From positions 1 through 43,882 of the forward strand of contig JAQXBV010000046.1 of the NCBI GenBank assembly GCA_029252195.1: 43,882 nt of DNA, in the 5' to 3' direction. Positions 43,803 to 43,882 of this stretch are shown here, piece by piece. The position numbers were made by a program, and so were the translations under genes. The DNA comes from Yoonia sp. Lineage in GTDB: Bacteria; Pseudomonadota; Alphaproteobacteria; Rhodobacterales; Rhodobacteraceae. Position 1 is the stretch's first letter. The number at the start of each line of letters is the position of its first letter. The notes beneath the pieces are model-generated. The model was given only the letters and a program-made list of their open reading frames with translations, did no database searches and was not told the origin of the DNA.

Positions 43803-43882
43803 GAATATACCGCTGCTACTCCAAAATCCGAAAGTTCTCGTGGGTTATGACGCGGAAGTTGTCTGACACCTTGTCGCGGAAT

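Noticed and set aside
1-43882. Insertion sequences, prophage genes, CRISPR arrays and tRNA genes
   Set aside because: No transposase, integrase, phage structural gene, regular repeat-spacer array or recognisable tRNA cloverleaf was found on reading both strands. A dedicated tRNA scan was not possible.

Overview
The window looks like a chromosomal segment from a marine alphaproteobacterium of the Roseobacter group (Rhodobacteraceae). The basis is protein-level recognition of gene families and neighbourhoods typical of that group: an alphaproteobacterial RNase P RNA, gatCA, a zur-znuCB/znuA island, a carnitine operon with a dehydrogenase-thioesterase fusion, a self-sufficient reductive dehalogenase homologue, and an operon of XpaC, TelA, DUF2927, SPFH and zinc-ribbon proteins. 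No database search was possible, so genus and species are not claimed. I see no insertion sequence, tRNA, prophage or CRISPR array, and no gene-free stretch over 300 bases.

Layout. 1-3480 (minus): the RNase P RNA runs off the left edge, preceded by an AmpD-type amidase, a lipoprotein and gatC-gatA. 3614-7968: a metallo-hydrolase, a broken DUF2189 membrane protein, a Met/His-rich membrane protein, tadA, a broken methyltransferase and a pseudouridine synthase. 8116-13496: a membrane-stress-like operon in which three of five genes are damaged. 13510-14849: a sugar kinase and dtd. 14846-17780: a zinc-uptake island, zur-znuC-znuB diverging from znuA across a perfect palindrome. 17846-24128: a fasciclin protein, an MttB-family methyltransferase with a hairpin over its ribosome-binding site, a HAD phosphatase, and a 1062-residue reductive dehalogenase fused to its own reductase. 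24125-27813: DUF3572, a PleD-like diguanylate cyclase with a degenerate receiver, and an EF-hand / ECF-sigma / putative anti-sigma / metal-sensor-like gene set. 28013-31800: DUF983, NUDIX, a DMT transporter, and a fatty acid desaturase divergent from an XRE regulator. 31797-35798: a tightly overlapping carnitine-to-glycine-betaine operon containing two small lipoproteins. 35896-43882: an aldo/keto reductase, an MFS transporter, a broken outer-membrane protein, metG, a lytic transglycosylase and a broken GGDEF-EAL gene that reaches the right edge.

The most striking feature is the density of single-base lesions in otherwise well-preserved genes. There are five in-frame premature stops (4857, 6925, 9948, 38677 and about 42546), two clear one-base deletions (about 11484 and about 43437) and a probable lost start codon (8202). 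None falls in a housekeeping gene (gatCA, tadA, dtd, metG, zur-znu). This fits recent gene decay or uncorrected assembly errors, and raw reads would tell which. Stop-codon reassignment is not supported, because TAA and TAG also end intact genes here.

Metabolic theme (inference): the carnitine operon yields glycine betaine, and MttB-family enzymes demethylate quaternary amines. The MttB homologue and the dehalogenase both depend on corrinoid chemistry and sit in one divergent locus, suggesting a B12-using scavenger of methylated and halogenated marine organics.
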